Positions 1 to 14,239 are shown, counted from the stretch's first letter. The stretch: DNA of 64,000 bases from Mycoplasmatales bacterium (GCA_014238055.1 JABABV010000001.1:1-64000); one strand, 5' to 3'. Numbers and translations: made by a program. Notes: generated by a model not told the origin, from the sequence alone.

Positions 1-81
1 GATTTAGTGGTTGTGATACACAACCGTTATTTAAACAAAAATAATATATCAATATAATAAAATAAAAGGACTGATGAAAAT

Positions 82-2106
82 ATGAATTTTAATCAAAATA
101 ATATTTTAATTAATAATAATATTGATGATATTAATGATGTTTTTTTAGAAATAGCTAATTTTGCTAGTCTAAAAAAATACATAAATAATGTTGATGATTT
201 AATTGAAAAATTTTGAAATCGAGAAAATTTAGGAAGTACGGGATTTGAAGAGGGATTTGCTATTCCTCATGCAGTTTCCAAAGATATTAAGGAAGCTCAA
301 ATTATTATTTTCAAATCTAATAAAGGTATAAATTGAAAATCATTAGATGGTAAAAAGACAACTGTGGCAATCGCTCTATTAATACCAGAGGCGGAACACA
401 ACACAACTCACTTAGACATTTTATCTAATTTATCTAGAAAATTATTAAAAGAAGATTTTAGAAAAATTTTAAGACAAGATGATAAAAAAGCAATTGCTTT
501 AGAAATTAATAATATTATTAATAATATAGCAGATGATAAAGTAACTAAATTAGAAAATAAAAATGAAATCAAAAAATCTTTAAACATTATCGGTATTAGC
601 GCTTGTACTACAGGAGTAGCTCATACTTACATGGCTAAAGATCGTATGGAAGAAGAATGTAGTAAATTAGGTTATTCTGGACATTGAGAAACTCAAGGTA
701 GTAAAGGTCAAGAATACACTCTTACAGACGAGCAAATTCGTCAAGCAGATGTTGTTATCATTACCGCTGATATCAATGTTGAATTAGATAGATTCGATGG
801 TAAAAAAGTTTTAGTTACTAGTACTCATGAAGCTTTAAACTCAGGTGCTGAATTAATTGAAAAAGCATTAGCAACTGCAAAAATTTATAAAAATAATAAC
901 AGCGCTAACTTTATAGGAAATACAAAAACTAAGAACGCTTTCTTAAAACATCTACTAAGTGGGGTTTCTTATATGATTCCATTTGTAGTTTTTTCAGGAC
1001 TACTATTTGCGATTCTTGGAGGTATCGGTCATTCGATTCATGGTGTAGATTATAAATTTAAAGGTACCGGTGTTCTTGATCAAATGTATCAAGCTGCAAA
1101 TGTTGGATTTATGTTTATGATCCCTGTTATGGCTGGTTTCATAGCTAATTCAATTGCCGGCAGAGCAGCGTTAGCTCCTGCAATGATTAGCACATATGTA
1201 GCCACTGATAATAAATTATGATATATGTATAGCGGTACATTCACTACGAATCATACTACTTCACTTGCTTTACTAGGAGCATTGATTTTTGGAGTATTAG
1301 CTGGGATAATAGTTAAACATGTTAATAGAATAAAGGTTCACAAGCATATTGCACCAATTATGCCAATTATAATTATTCCATTATTCGTCACAAGTGTTCT
1401 AACTTTACCTTTAGTGTTAATTGGAGCTCCTTTAGGATGAGCAATGTATGAATTTAATAATGGATTAAAAATAGCAGGAAATACAAACGGGGTTAACTTT
1501 TTAATTGGGTTTATTATCGGAGCAATGATTGGGTTTGATTTAGGTGGACCTATCAACAAAATTGCCGTATTGGCAGCAACCGGATTGATAGGGAGTGGAA
1601 ATTACTACTTAATGGGTGCTGCTTCAGCAGCGATTCCAATTCCACCATTAGGAGCAGGACTTGCAACAATTCTTTATCGTCGTAAATTTAAAGATGACTT
1701 TGGATTAGGTATATCTGGTTTAAGTCTTGGATTTATGGGTATAACTGAAGGTTCAATACCATTTGCCGTTAAATATACTTGAAGAGCAATCGTGCCTAAT
1801 ATTTTAGCTTCTGCTTTAGCAGGAGGGGCGGCTTTCGCACTACATATCCATGGATATGTTGGATCATGAGGGGGACCAATCATAACATTATTCGGTGGTG
1901 TTGGTAGTGATTGAACCTTTATTGCAGGAAGCAGTATTTTAACTGGAATAGTCTTGTTCTATATAGTTATTATTGCAGCTTCTTTATTACATGCATTTAT
2001 ATTTTCAACTTTAGCAGAAAAAGAAAATTTTGATTTATTTAAATCTAAAAAAAATAAAGTCGTTAATGTAGATAACGTCGAACTAGACGTCGAGCAGAAT
2101 ATATAA
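82..2106 (+). CDS. fruA: PTS fructose-type transporter, fused EIIA-EIIB-EIIC
   Basis: ORF fragments 364-687, 973-1221, 1225-1440 and 1444-1782 share one frame and are joined by TGA(Trp); ATG at 82, TAA at 2104-2106; EIIB motif 'GISACTTGVAHTYMAKDRME', EIIC membrane segments. Confidence 0.9.
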
Positions 2107-2122
2107 CTAATATTTACAAAAT

Positions 2123-2158
2123 AAAAAACAAATCTAAATTTTAGATTTGTTTTTTTAA
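2123..2158. terminator. Bidirectional hairpin terminator between fruA and the convergent ECF gene
   Basis: aaacaaatctaaattttagatttgtttttt inverted repeat with T/A tracts. Confidence 0.7.
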
Positions 2159-3267
2159 TAATAAATTTGTACAACTTCTTTACAATTATTTTTAAAGTGC
2201 ATAGAGTCTGCTCCAAGATTAGAAAAATCTGTAGTATAAATAGAAGCTAATTTTTTATAAGGGCTGACATTAATAAAATCATTATTATTTAAACGGTATT
2301 CCAACATACCTACTAATCTACCGTAAACAGCACTAGAAGCTCCAATTTTAAAATAAAATTGAGGTGGTTTAAAATATTTATTATCACCTGGATTGTATTT
2401 ATCTAAAAAGGGCGTCTTTTCGTTAAATCTATTAAATAAAATATGCCCTAAAGTTTCTCCAGAATAAGTTAAATTAACAGTAACTTGAAAAGTGTAGCTA
2501 TTGTATTCACCAATAATTGCTATTTGATTACTTTTTAAACTATTTTTAATTCTGTTGTAGTCTTTTGGGGTTAATAATCCTTTTTTATATTGATAGCGAT
2601 GTTCTCGATTAAACAAAGCTGCCATCTCTTGAAAATAAACAAAATTATAATAAAATCCACCGATACCTACAAAACTACTAACGATCATTACAACAGCTAA
2701 AAATTTACTAATAACGCCACCTTTAACAAAATTAATCTGTTTATAGTTTTCATACATACTATTAGCGTTTCTGTTTAAATGTTCGATTAATATAGGTGTC
2801 AATACTAATCCAGCAATTAAATTAGCAAAACCACCAATTAGACAAATCGGTAAAGAACTAATTGAATTTGCGATCGCAATATTTTTAGAATATAATAAAC
2901 TATCAAATATAAAATAACTAGGTAAAAATAAAAATCCTAAGAAAAATAATATACTACTAAAAATTATTTTATTTCTAATAACTTTTTTAGACAAAATTAT
3001 CACAACTGCATCGATAGGATAAACTATTCAATAAGCTAATATTCAACTTCCAAGTCCATAAATTATACTAACTAAAAATAAATATGAAATCGTTAGTAGA
3101 AATATTTCTTTAATTCTTAAAAACAAACAAAATATAGCAAAGAAAAAAGTTGTTAATTCAATACCAGGAATAAATCCGAAAAGTAATTTTACACATATTA
3201 AAAACGCTAATTCAAATCCTAAAATAGATATAGATAAGATTGCTCTTGTATTTTTATATCGCGTCAT
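2155..3267 (-). CDS. ECF-transporter S-component-like integral membrane protein with C-terminal extracytoplasmic domain (putative cobalamin transporter)
   Basis: ORFs 3043-3267 and 2155-3003 are in one frame, joined by TGA(Trp) ('YGLGSWILAYWIVYPIDAVVI-MIILSKK'); N-terminal multi-TM segment 'GFIPGIELTTFFFAIFCLF' resembles ECF S-components; downstream of a cobalamin riboswitch. Confidence 0.65.
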
Positions 3268-4523
3268 TAATTATTACGATAATAATATAAAATTATTATC
3301 TTTTTTTCTGAAATTACATTTTTTGAATTTATGATTATATTTTCAAATCTTTGAAAATATCCAACTCTTGGTTTATACATTTTTCGAGGATCAATAATTC
3401 TATTTCAAGCATTTTCTTCTTTTATTTTATTAGATCTATATTTAGGATTAGAATTTACGATCGATAAAGGGCCGATATATTTTTCTGACTTTTTATCTTC
3501 TGATTTAAAATGAGTAAGTAATTGTGATGCCGTTTGAGCAAATGGAGTAATATTACTATGAGTTACCATTATTGCTACATTTTTAAATATAGGTACGATC
3601 TCTCAATAACCTAAAGGTAATAAATATTGCATAAATATTCCTGGAGATTTATTAAATATACTATTTTTATTTTTAACAGATTCTTTCAAATCTTTCATAA
3701 ATTCATTATAATTTTTATCAGAAAAAACATTTTTAAAATATTTTTTTATCGTAAATCCATTTCAAGTTTTATTATCATAATGATTATTTTGTGTAAAATG
3801 AGGCAAACTCAAAATTCTGTTTTGACCATTAATATTAACTACTTTAAATTTTAAAAGAAATTCATAAGATCCAATTTTTGTAACGGTGCTTGTTGGGCTA
3901 TCTCCTAAAAAAGCTGTATCTAAATAATTAAATTTATCTGTAAAATTAGACATAAAATCTTGACTAGAAGAATATAATCCAAAATAATCATCATTTTTCA
4001 TTTCTATCAAATTATGGGGACTAAAGCTAAGACCATTAATTGTCAAATTATAGATATTAGTTTTTTGACCGTTATAATCACCAATAACTTGATCACTATT
4101 ATGTTTCATAAAAACAACATGTTTATCTATCGCATTAGATCCTTGATTTTTATTTAAATTAATATAACCTTTAAAATCAGTCATGTTAGCAGTCATTGAT
4201 TTTAAAGCTACATCAATATCAGAAGTTGAATCATTTGCAATATCTTTATCTTTAAAAAAATTACTTCAAATTTGATCGTTATTTTTATAAGAATCCGCTT
4301 CAGATAAACTTGTTACCATTTTCTTTTCACTAATATAATTTTCTATTGTCTTAGAATTGCTATTAATATTCTTATCGTTAGCTAAATGGGCTGGTATGGT
4401 AGTTATTCAATCAGGATTTTTGGCTGGTATTTTAGCACTACAACTAGATAATACTGTACCAAATAATATTGAAGTAGTTATCGCACTTATACTAACAATA
4501 TATTTTTTTTTATTTATTAACAT
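3267..4523 (-). CDS. Lipoprotein of unknown function, first gene of the B12-riboswitch operon
   Basis: Fragments 4407-4595 and 3762-4196 plus downstream same-frame reading; MLINKKKYIVSISAITTSILFGTVLSSCS lipobox; stop overlaps the ATG of the next gene (TAATG). Confidence 0.75.
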
Positions 4524-4573
4524 TTTAAAAATCTCTTTCTTTGTAGTTTCGTTTTTACATAAATAACAGAATA

Positions 4574-4606
4574 TAAAAAAAACACCATACGACAATAAGG
4601 TGTTTA
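4574..4606 (-). terminator. Intrinsic terminator of the cobalamin riboswitch leader
   Basis: Minus-strand RNA AACACC-uuauugucguau-GGUGUU followed by a U-run, between the aptamer and the lipoprotein start. Confidence 0.8.
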
Positions 4607-4649
4607 AACTACAAAAATATTAAATAATTTAATAAAATTATTAAGAGAT

Positions 4650-4850
4650 TAGAAGTAGCCTAAACTTTCCACAGAAGTTTTGTTTGCTAAGTAAACAGGT
4701 AGTTCTACCGACTTAGACATTCCTACTAACACACCTTCTCATATTATTAATAATACAATGGTTTATTGTGCTTTCGTATTCTTCACGGTTACTGGGATAG
4801 TTTTGGTTTTTACCAAATTCTCTATTAAGCAATAAATTGCACCAATTTCA
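4650..4850 (-). ncRNA. Cobalamin (B12) riboswitch aptamer
   Basis: Minus strand contains GGTGC, TTAATAGAGAAT-TTGGTaaaaACCAA-AACTATCCCAGTAACCGTGA (cf. AATAGGGAA-CGGTG..CCG-CTGTCCCGCAACTGT) and B12 box AAGTCGGTAGAACTACCTG (4696-4714); possible L5 CCATTG (4756-4761) / L13 CTGTGG (4669-4674) kissing loops; terminator follows. Confidence 0.85.
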
Positions 4851-5042
4851 CTTGATTATTCAGTTATAAAAATTATTATAGCATATTTAATAAGTTGATT
4901 TCTGAAAAATTAATTAAAATTAACATAATTTTTAATGATAAAATTAAAAAAAGCTTTAGCATTCAACTAATATTAATTAATTAAATTAATAAAGTGCTAT
5001 AATAGAAAAGGAAATAAAAAAATAAGAAAGATGGTAATTAAT

Positions 5043-5822
5043 ATGAAAATAACTTTATTAGAAGATTTAAAAGAAATTAAAAGAACTAGTCCTTTAGTTT
5101 TAAATTTAACTAACTTAGTAACTATAAATGATATTGCAAATGTAGAAATATCTATGGGAGCATCTCCAGTAATGAGTGACTGTTTAAATGATGCTTTAGA
5201 ATTATCTGCATTCGCTAAAGCTATATTAATTAATATCGGAACTATAAACGAACGCCAAGGTAAAATTATGTTAGCAGTCGTTAAAGCTAATTATAATAAA
5301 AAGCCAATAGTTTTAGATTTAGTTGGTTATGGAGCAACTTCTTCACGTAACGAATGAGCTAAAAAATTAATTCCTTTCGTTGATGTTCTTAAAGGTAATT
5401 ATGCTGAAGTGTTATCTTTATACCAACAAACAAATTTAACTAAAGGTGTTGACGGTGATATAGATATTTCGGAACCGAAAGAAGTTATTTTATCAGTCGC
5501 TAAAAAATATAATAAACTAATTTTAATGACTGGTAAAGTAGATCATATTAGTGATGGAACTGACACTATTTCATTAAGTAATGGTGATGCTATGTTAAAA
5601 AACATCACAGGTACAGGTTGTATGTTAGGTGCAATAAGCACAGTTTTTCTAGCTAACAAAAAATCAATAGATAGTTTAGTTAATGCAGTTTCTTTATTAA
5701 ATTTAAGCGCTGAAGCTGCTGTAAAAGAAAATAAAACTCCATATAGTTTTAGAACTACTTTAATAGATAGTATTTATAATGCTATTAATTGAATAGATAT
5801 TAAAAATATTAAATTTATTTAA
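5043..5822 (+). CDS. thiM: Hydroxyethylthiazole kinase
   Basis: ORFs 5031-5357 and 5409-5792 in one frame joined by TGA(Trp); 'SPLVLNLTNLVTINDIANVEISMGASPVMSD', 'GTGCMLGA'. Confidence 0.9.
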
Positions 5823-5841
5823 TTAATATTAATTTTAATAA

Positions 5842-5876
5842 TAAAAAACACTATTTTAACAATAGTGTTTTTTATT
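5842..5876. terminator. Bidirectional terminator between thiM and dnaK
   Basis: aaaaaacactattttaacaatagtgtttttt. Confidence 0.7.
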
Positions 5877-5893
5877 ATGTTTTTATAGATTAA

Positions 5894-8409
<2,516 letters not shown>

Positions 8410-8467
8410 AAAAATTCCTCCTTCATAATTATTGATTCTTTCAATAACGATATTGTAATAAAAAAAA

Positions 8468-8494
8468 TTAGCACTGTCAAGTAAAAAGTGCTAA
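8468..8494. promoter_or_regulatory. CIRCE element upstream of grpE-dnaK (HrcA operator)
   Basis: TTAGCACTG-TCAAGTAAA-AAGTGCTAA. Confidence 0.9.
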
Positions 8495-8517
8495 TTTATA
8501 ATTTATGTGTCGTATTG

Positions 8518-9522
8518 TTATATTAATTTGTTTTCGTTTTCGAATATAACTTGCATAGCAGTTAAGACAGCTGTGTTGAAAATTTCTTCAGCATTAGCTC
8601 CACGAGACAAGTCATTGACTGGTTTATTAATCCCTAATAAAACAGGTCCCACAGCTTTGTATTCACCTAAACGTTGAGCAATCTTATAACTTATGTTACC
8701 AGCTGCTAAATTAGGGAATATAAGCACGTTTGCGTTTTCTTCATAAAATTTCTTACCAGTTTTTTTCATTCTAGTGTGTGGATCATACGCAGCATCAAAC
8801 TGAATTTCACCATCAACAAAGTTTTCTTGTTTAAAGTTTAAAGGAGCCATAAATTTAGTAAAAAATAATTTACTGGCTTTATTCATCTTGATAGCATTAT
8901 CGTGTTTCGCACTACCGAAAGTTGAAAATGATAAGAAAGCAATTTTTGGTTCTAATCCAATCATTTTAGCTAATTCATAATTTTGAAATCCAATTTCAGC
9001 AATTTGTTCTGAATTTGGCGCAATATTAGTAGAACAATCTCCAAATATTAAAATTTCTTTTCCTTTAAGCATAATGAATCCAGAAGATACGATATTATAT
9101 TTTTTAGATGGTTTTATAATTTGAAATGCAGGTCTTAAAATATCTCCTGTTGGACAAGAAATTCCACCAACAAACCCATCTACTTTATTTAAATGTAATA
9201 ACATCATTGCTTGATAATTAGTGTTTTTCATCATTTTTTGACATTCTACTAAAGTATTTTTAGTTTTACGTAACTTGAATAATTCATTTGTCATTGTTTT
9301 TAATTCTTCATTTTCAATTAATAAAGCTTCACATTCACCTTGATATTTATTAAAGTTTGCTTTATTGTCAAATAACAGTTGTGGTATTAAAATTTTTTCT
9401 TTTAATAGTTTTTCTGCCGCTTCTTGAATTAATTCATTTTTTCCTTCTGGAAAAATTATCTTTATTTTATTTTCGAATTTTGAAATTTTTTTTATGATTT
9501 GTTTAATAAAATTATTGTCCAT
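8518..9522 (-). CDS. pta: Phosphate acetyltransferase
   Basis: Pta family sequence 'KIIFPEGKNELIQEAAEKL...VGGISCPTGDILRPAFQIIK...GPVLLGINKPVNDLSRGA'. Confidence 0.93.
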   Translation of the reverse strand: MDNNFIKQIIKKISKFENKIKIIFPEGKNELIQEAAEKLLKEKILIPQLLFDNKANFNKYQGECEALLIENEELKTMTNELFKLRKTKNTLVECQKMMKNTNYQAMMLLHLNKVDGFVGGISCPTGDILRPAFQIIKPSKKYNIVSSGFIMLKGKEILIFGDCSTNIAPNSEQIAEIGFQNYELAKMIGLEPKIAFLSFSTFGSAKHDNAIKMNKASKLFFTKFMAPLNFKQENFVDGEIQFDAAYDPHTRMKKTGKKFYEENANVLIFPNLAAGNISYKIAQRLGEYKAVGPVLLGINKPVNDLSRGANAEEIFNTAVLTAMQVIFENENKLI

Positions 9523-9658
9523 AATCTATTTCATTCTCCTTGTGTTAAGTTAAGTATTTAATTTCAATAACTATTATATAACAATACTTAACAATATTAA
9601 TATAAAAAAATAATAAAATTTATTATTTTATTATTTTTTATAAAATGTATTATTTTAT

Positions 9659-9898
9659 TTAATCTTGATTTCTAGAAAAATGAGCAGCAATTTCAAAAAT
9701 AAATATTGCTGGAATAACCATAAATGAAATTCCTATAGCTTGCATTGCATATTCTAAATCTTTAGATATATGAGTAGCTTTTGAAACGTCTTTAGATATG
9801 CTACTGGCGGCATCGGGAGAATAGAAAAATATTAAAGCTCCCATAAAAAATAAAAACATAAAAACTATTAAACTAACTGTCTTACTAGCAAATCACAT
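9659..9898 (-). CDS. Small membrane protein, unknown function
   Basis: ATG at 9898 (MWFASKTVSLIVFMFLFFMGALIFF...), in frame with ORF 9659-9859; two hydrophobic segments. Confidence 0.65.
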
Positions 9899-9991
9899 AA
9901 TTATACCTCTTTTTTATTATATTTATAATGCGTCCTTCAATAGTAATATTATACATTATAAATAGTTTTAAAATGAATTTAATAGTATTGT

Positions 9992-11011
9992 TTAAGAATT
10001 ATTAATATCTTTAACTTCTTTACTTATATAATCTAAAAAAGAAATTATTTTTTTATATTCCATTCTTTTTGGTCCTACTATTGATAATTGAATTTTTTTA
10101 CCATGCATATTATAGTTATTAGATATTACCGAAACATTATCATTACCAACTTCAGAACCATTAATAATTTTTATTTTATCGCTATTAACAGATTGTGCAG
10201 CAATTTGTTTTCAAATAGATGTATTTTCTAAAAATTTTAATAATTCAATCATTTTATCGTGATCTTTAAATTCTGGATTCGCTAAAATATTATTTCTTCC
10301 ATGAATAGAAATGTTATTTTGTTGTTTAAAATTAAAAATTGAATTAGTGAAAGTTTGCATTAATAGCTCATAATTCTGAACTTGATGTTTTATGATTGGC
10401 ATAATTGCTTTCATTTTTGCAATCAATTCATTTAATTTAGAATCTACTAAACGATCATTAAAAATTTTAATACAAATTTCTAAATCTTGTAAAATAATTT
10501 TTTGATTTAAATTAATCATCTTATTTAATACATTACCACTAGAGTCAACGACAATAACCATAGCAACATGCTTATTAATAGCTACTAAATCAATTTTTTT
10601 TAAGATTATTGCACTATTTGCATCATTAGAAATGATTGAAGTTAAATCTAATACTTCAGTGATGACATTAGCTGCTTGCGCAAAAATATCTTCAATGGCT
10701 AAACTACGATCATTAAATATTTTTTGTAATTTTAATTTTATATTATTATCGATATCTACTTTTAATAAATTATTAGTGTAGTACTCATATCCTTTATTAG
10801 TTGGGATTCTTCCACCAGAATTATGTGGTTTTTCAATATAACCAGCTTTTTCTAAAAAAGCTAATTCATTCCTAATAGTTGCGCTTGAACGTAAAAATTC
10901 ACTTTTTTGCATATTGTTAAGTAATGTTTTTGAACCAATTGGTTTTGCTTGGTTAATATAAACTTCTATTATTAGTTTTAACAAATATTTCTGACGATCA
11001 CTTAAATTCAT
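9992..11011 (-). CDS. hrcA: Heat-inducible transcription repressor HrcA
   Basis: MNLSDRQKYLLKLIIEVYINQAKPIGSKTL...SSATIRNELAFLEKAGYIEKPHNSGGRIPTNKGYEYY; continues through TGA(Trp) to TAA at 9992. Confidence 0.95.
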
Positions 11012-11034
11012 AAAATCTCCTTTATCGATTTATA

Positions 11035-11058
11035 ATAAAAAACACCGAAAGGTGTTAA
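11035..11058 (-). terminator. Intrinsic terminator after the 11063-11929 gene
   Basis: Minus-strand AACACC-UUUC-GGUGUU-UUUU. Confidence 0.65.
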
Positions 11059-11062
11059 TTAA

Positions 11063-11929
11063 TTAATTTTGAATATCTTTTAAAATAGTTACTAATTCAT
11101 CTTTTGATAAAGAATCATAATTATTGATTCCGATTTTTTTAGCAATCGATTTTAAATCTGATAATTGAAAAGTTGTAAAATCAGTTTTCATTGGTTTTTG
11201 ATTTTGTTCTTCAATAGTTTTTGCTTCTGTATATTTTTCTTCGTTAATAGCTTTTCAAGTATTAACTTGCACGTTACGTTCTTCTTGTTCTTTAGTTACA
11301 AAATTTCCATTAATGTTTTGTCTTCCATTAACATTTTGTCTATTATTAAATGTTTGAAAATTATTTACATTTTTAGAAATAAGTTTATCTAAATTTTTAA
11401 TAGTATATGCTGTTTTAAAAATACGTGTATTAAATCAAGTTAATATTAAAACAGTTGAATATGCCATTCAAGAAGCGACGGCAATAATTTTAGTATATCA
11501 AATAGTATTATTTAAATTTATATTAAAACTTACTCCGGCAAACACTGGCACTATAAAAGCACCAAGGACGAAACAAAATAATAAATAACTTGCTCACGGT
11601 TTTAAAGTTAGGAAGTTTTTAGTTTTAATTGCTTTTATCGATGTGATCGATAAAGTTGCTGCAAAAGAAAATAGAACAACTAAAAATAATACACTTATAG
11701 TTAAATTTCTAATATAGATATCTAACGCTAGAGCGTGAGTTTTTGCACCACTAAAATTTTCTTTAATGACACTTATGATTCCTGCAGAACCACCATTAGT
11801 ATATAGAGCTGTTAACACTAGTAATAATTTTAAAAACGCCGCTACTCAAGCTGCTATGATTGAAGCGATCACCATTTTACGGTAACCTTTTTTGTTTTTT
11901 TCATATATCTTTTTAAATTCTGTGTTCAT
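11063..11929 (-). CDS. Membrane protein with C-terminal Rho_N/SAP-like mini-domain
   Basis: ATG at 11929 with GAGGT RBS; same frame as ORF 11594-11818; about 4 TM segments; C-terminus FQLSDLKSIAKKIGINNYDSLSKDELVTILKDIQN. Confidence 0.7.
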
Positions 11930-12024
11930 TATTTAACCTCTCAATTTATAAATTTATGTATAATTTTAAATTTTTTAAAGTTATTCATTAAGTAATTATA
12001 ACCTTTTTAATAATAAATGTAAAA

Positions 12025-14172
12025 TTAATTAAGTTGTCTTAGTTTTATTTCGATATTATTGTTAACTATTGTTATAGAATAATGTTTATTTTCTACTATT
12101 TTATTACTAATAATATTTTTAGAAAGTTCGGTTTCGATATTTTTTTCAATATATCTTCTAATTGGTCGGGCACCGTATTGATAATCAAAAGCTAATTTAG
12201 TGATTTGATTAATCGTATCTTCTGGAAATTTAATATATATTGATTTTTCACGAGCTACTCTGTTGATCAATTCATCGCAAAGTTTCTTTGTAATACTTTG
12301 AGCAATCTTTTCACTAATCGGATTAAATACGATAATCTCATCAATTCTATTTATAAATTCTGAACTAAAACTTCTTTCAAACAATTTAATCGCTTCTTTA
12401 TTTTTGCCTTCCAAAGACAAAGCGCTACCTAAATTTGAAGTCATAACAATTATTGTATTTTTGAAATTAACTTTAACTCCTTGGCTATCAGTGATAAAAC
12501 CATTATCTAAAATTTGTAATAATGTGTTAATTACTGGTTTACTAGCTTTTTCAATTTCGTCAAATAAAACTATCGAATAAGGTTTTTTTCGCACAGCTTC
12601 AGTTAATTGTCCACCTTCTTCGAAACCAACATATCCAGGAGGAGAACCGATTAATTTTGCAATTGCATGTTTTTCTGAATATTCACTCATATCAAGACGA
12701 ACCATTTGATTCTCGTCATTAAATAATTGTTCTGCTAAAGCTTTTACAGTTTCTGTTTTTCCTATTCCAGTAGATCCCATAAAGACAAATGATCCAATCG
12801 GTTTTGAGACATCTCTAATTCCTGAACGAGATCTAAAAATAGCATTGGAAATTTTTTCTAAAGCTTCATCTTGGCCTTTTATTCTTTTTTCTAAATTTCC
12901 TTTTAGATCAATTAACCTTTGCTTATCACTTTCAATTAATCTCGCTGCCGGAATTCCTGTTCATTGACAAAGAGCATTAGCAACATCTTCTTTAGTGACA
13001 TCTTCTTTTATTAACGGGTTTTTATCGAGTTCCATTTCTTGTTGTAACTTTAGAATTTTCTTTTCTAATTCGGGTATGTCTGTATATAAAATTTTCGATG
13101 CTTTTTGATATTCAGCATTATTTTTGAAGTTTTCTTGCTCGCGCTTCTTTACTTCTAATTCTTTTTTATAATTTTTTAAATTAGTGATTTTTATTTTTTC
13201 TATATTTCATGATTTCGATACCATAGTTTGTTTTTCTTTAGCGATCTTTAATGCTTCACTAATTTTTTTAAAGTTTTTACGTGATTTAGCGTCTTTCTCT
13301 TCTAACAAACTAGCTTTTTCCATTTCTAAATTAATAATTTTTTCATTTATTTTAGCTAGTTCTTCTGGAACAGAATTGATTTGTGTTTTTATAGTAGCAC
13401 AAGCTTCGTCAATTAAATCAATTGCTTTATCTGGCAAGAAACGATTGCTAATATAACGATTAGAAAGATTTACAGAAGCCACTAAAGCATTATCGTGAAT
13501 TTTTACACCATGATATAATTCTAAACGAGTTTTTCAACCTCTTAAAATTGTTAATGCTGATTCTAAATCTGGTTCTTCTATCAACACTCGTTGCATACGT
13601 CTTTCAAGAGCGCTGTCTTTTTCAATGTATTTTTTATATTCCCCTAAAGTCGTTGCCCCGATTAACCTTAATTGTCCGCGCGCCAACATAGGTTTTAAAA
13701 TATTAGCAGCATCCATAGCACCTTGAGTTTTACCAGTCCCCACTAGTAAGTGAACTTCATCGATAAAAATAATTATTTTGTCTTTTAAATTTAATATTTG
13801 TTTAATGACGCTTTTTAAACGTCTTTCAAATTCACCTTGAAAACTAGCTCCAGCAACTAACGCTGTTAAATCTAGTTGAAATACTTTTTTATTTAATAAG
13901 TTGTCTGGAACGTTGCCATCTACAATTCTTTGGGCTAAACCTTCTATAATGGCAGTTTTACCGACACCAGGCTCCCCTATTAAAGCAGGATTGTTTTTAG
14001 TTTTGCGAGATAGAATTCTAATAATTCTTCTAATTTCATTATCTCTACCAATCACCGGTTCTATTTTTCCTTTAATTGCTAATTCATTTAAATCTATAGC
14101 ATATGTTTTTAAAGGATCTTTATCATCTTTTGGTTTAAACTGTTCAAACATTTCGTTCACCTCTCGTTTCAA
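12025..14172 (-). CDS. clpB: ATP-dependent disaggregase ClpB (short form, no N-domain)
   Basis: ORFs 12025-12780, 13207-13482 and 13534-14172 in one frame; two AAA modules ([29 protein letters not shown]) and a middle-domain coiled coil. Confidence 0.95.
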
Positions 14173-14206
14173 TTATAACTCTTATAAATTATTTTAATAT
14201 AAAAAA

Positions 14207-14233
14207 TTAGCACTGTCAATTAGAAAGTGCTAA
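14207..14233. promoter_or_regulatory. CIRCE element upstream of clpB
   Basis: TTAGCACTG-TCAATTAGA-AAGTGCTAA. Confidence 0.9.
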
Positions 14234-14239
14234 TTTTTA

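Noticed and set aside
82-2106. fruA (and clpB, dxs, secDF, valS etc.) as frameshifted pseudogenes because the ORF track breaks them
   Set aside because: All fragments stay in the same frame and the breaks are TGA codons at positions consistent with Trp; genetic code 4 explains them
4357-4566. Plus-strand hydrophobic 69-aa ORF
   Set aside because: Antisense to the lipoprotein signal peptide
4407-4595. Lipoprotein start at ATG 4595
   Set aside because: That ATG lies within the riboswitch terminator hairpin; ATG 4523 gives a clean signal peptide and has an upstream purine-rich RBS
13184-14197. Plus-strand ORFs inside clpB (13184-13456, 13901-14197)
   Set aside because: Shadow ORFs antisense to conserved ClpB coding sequence
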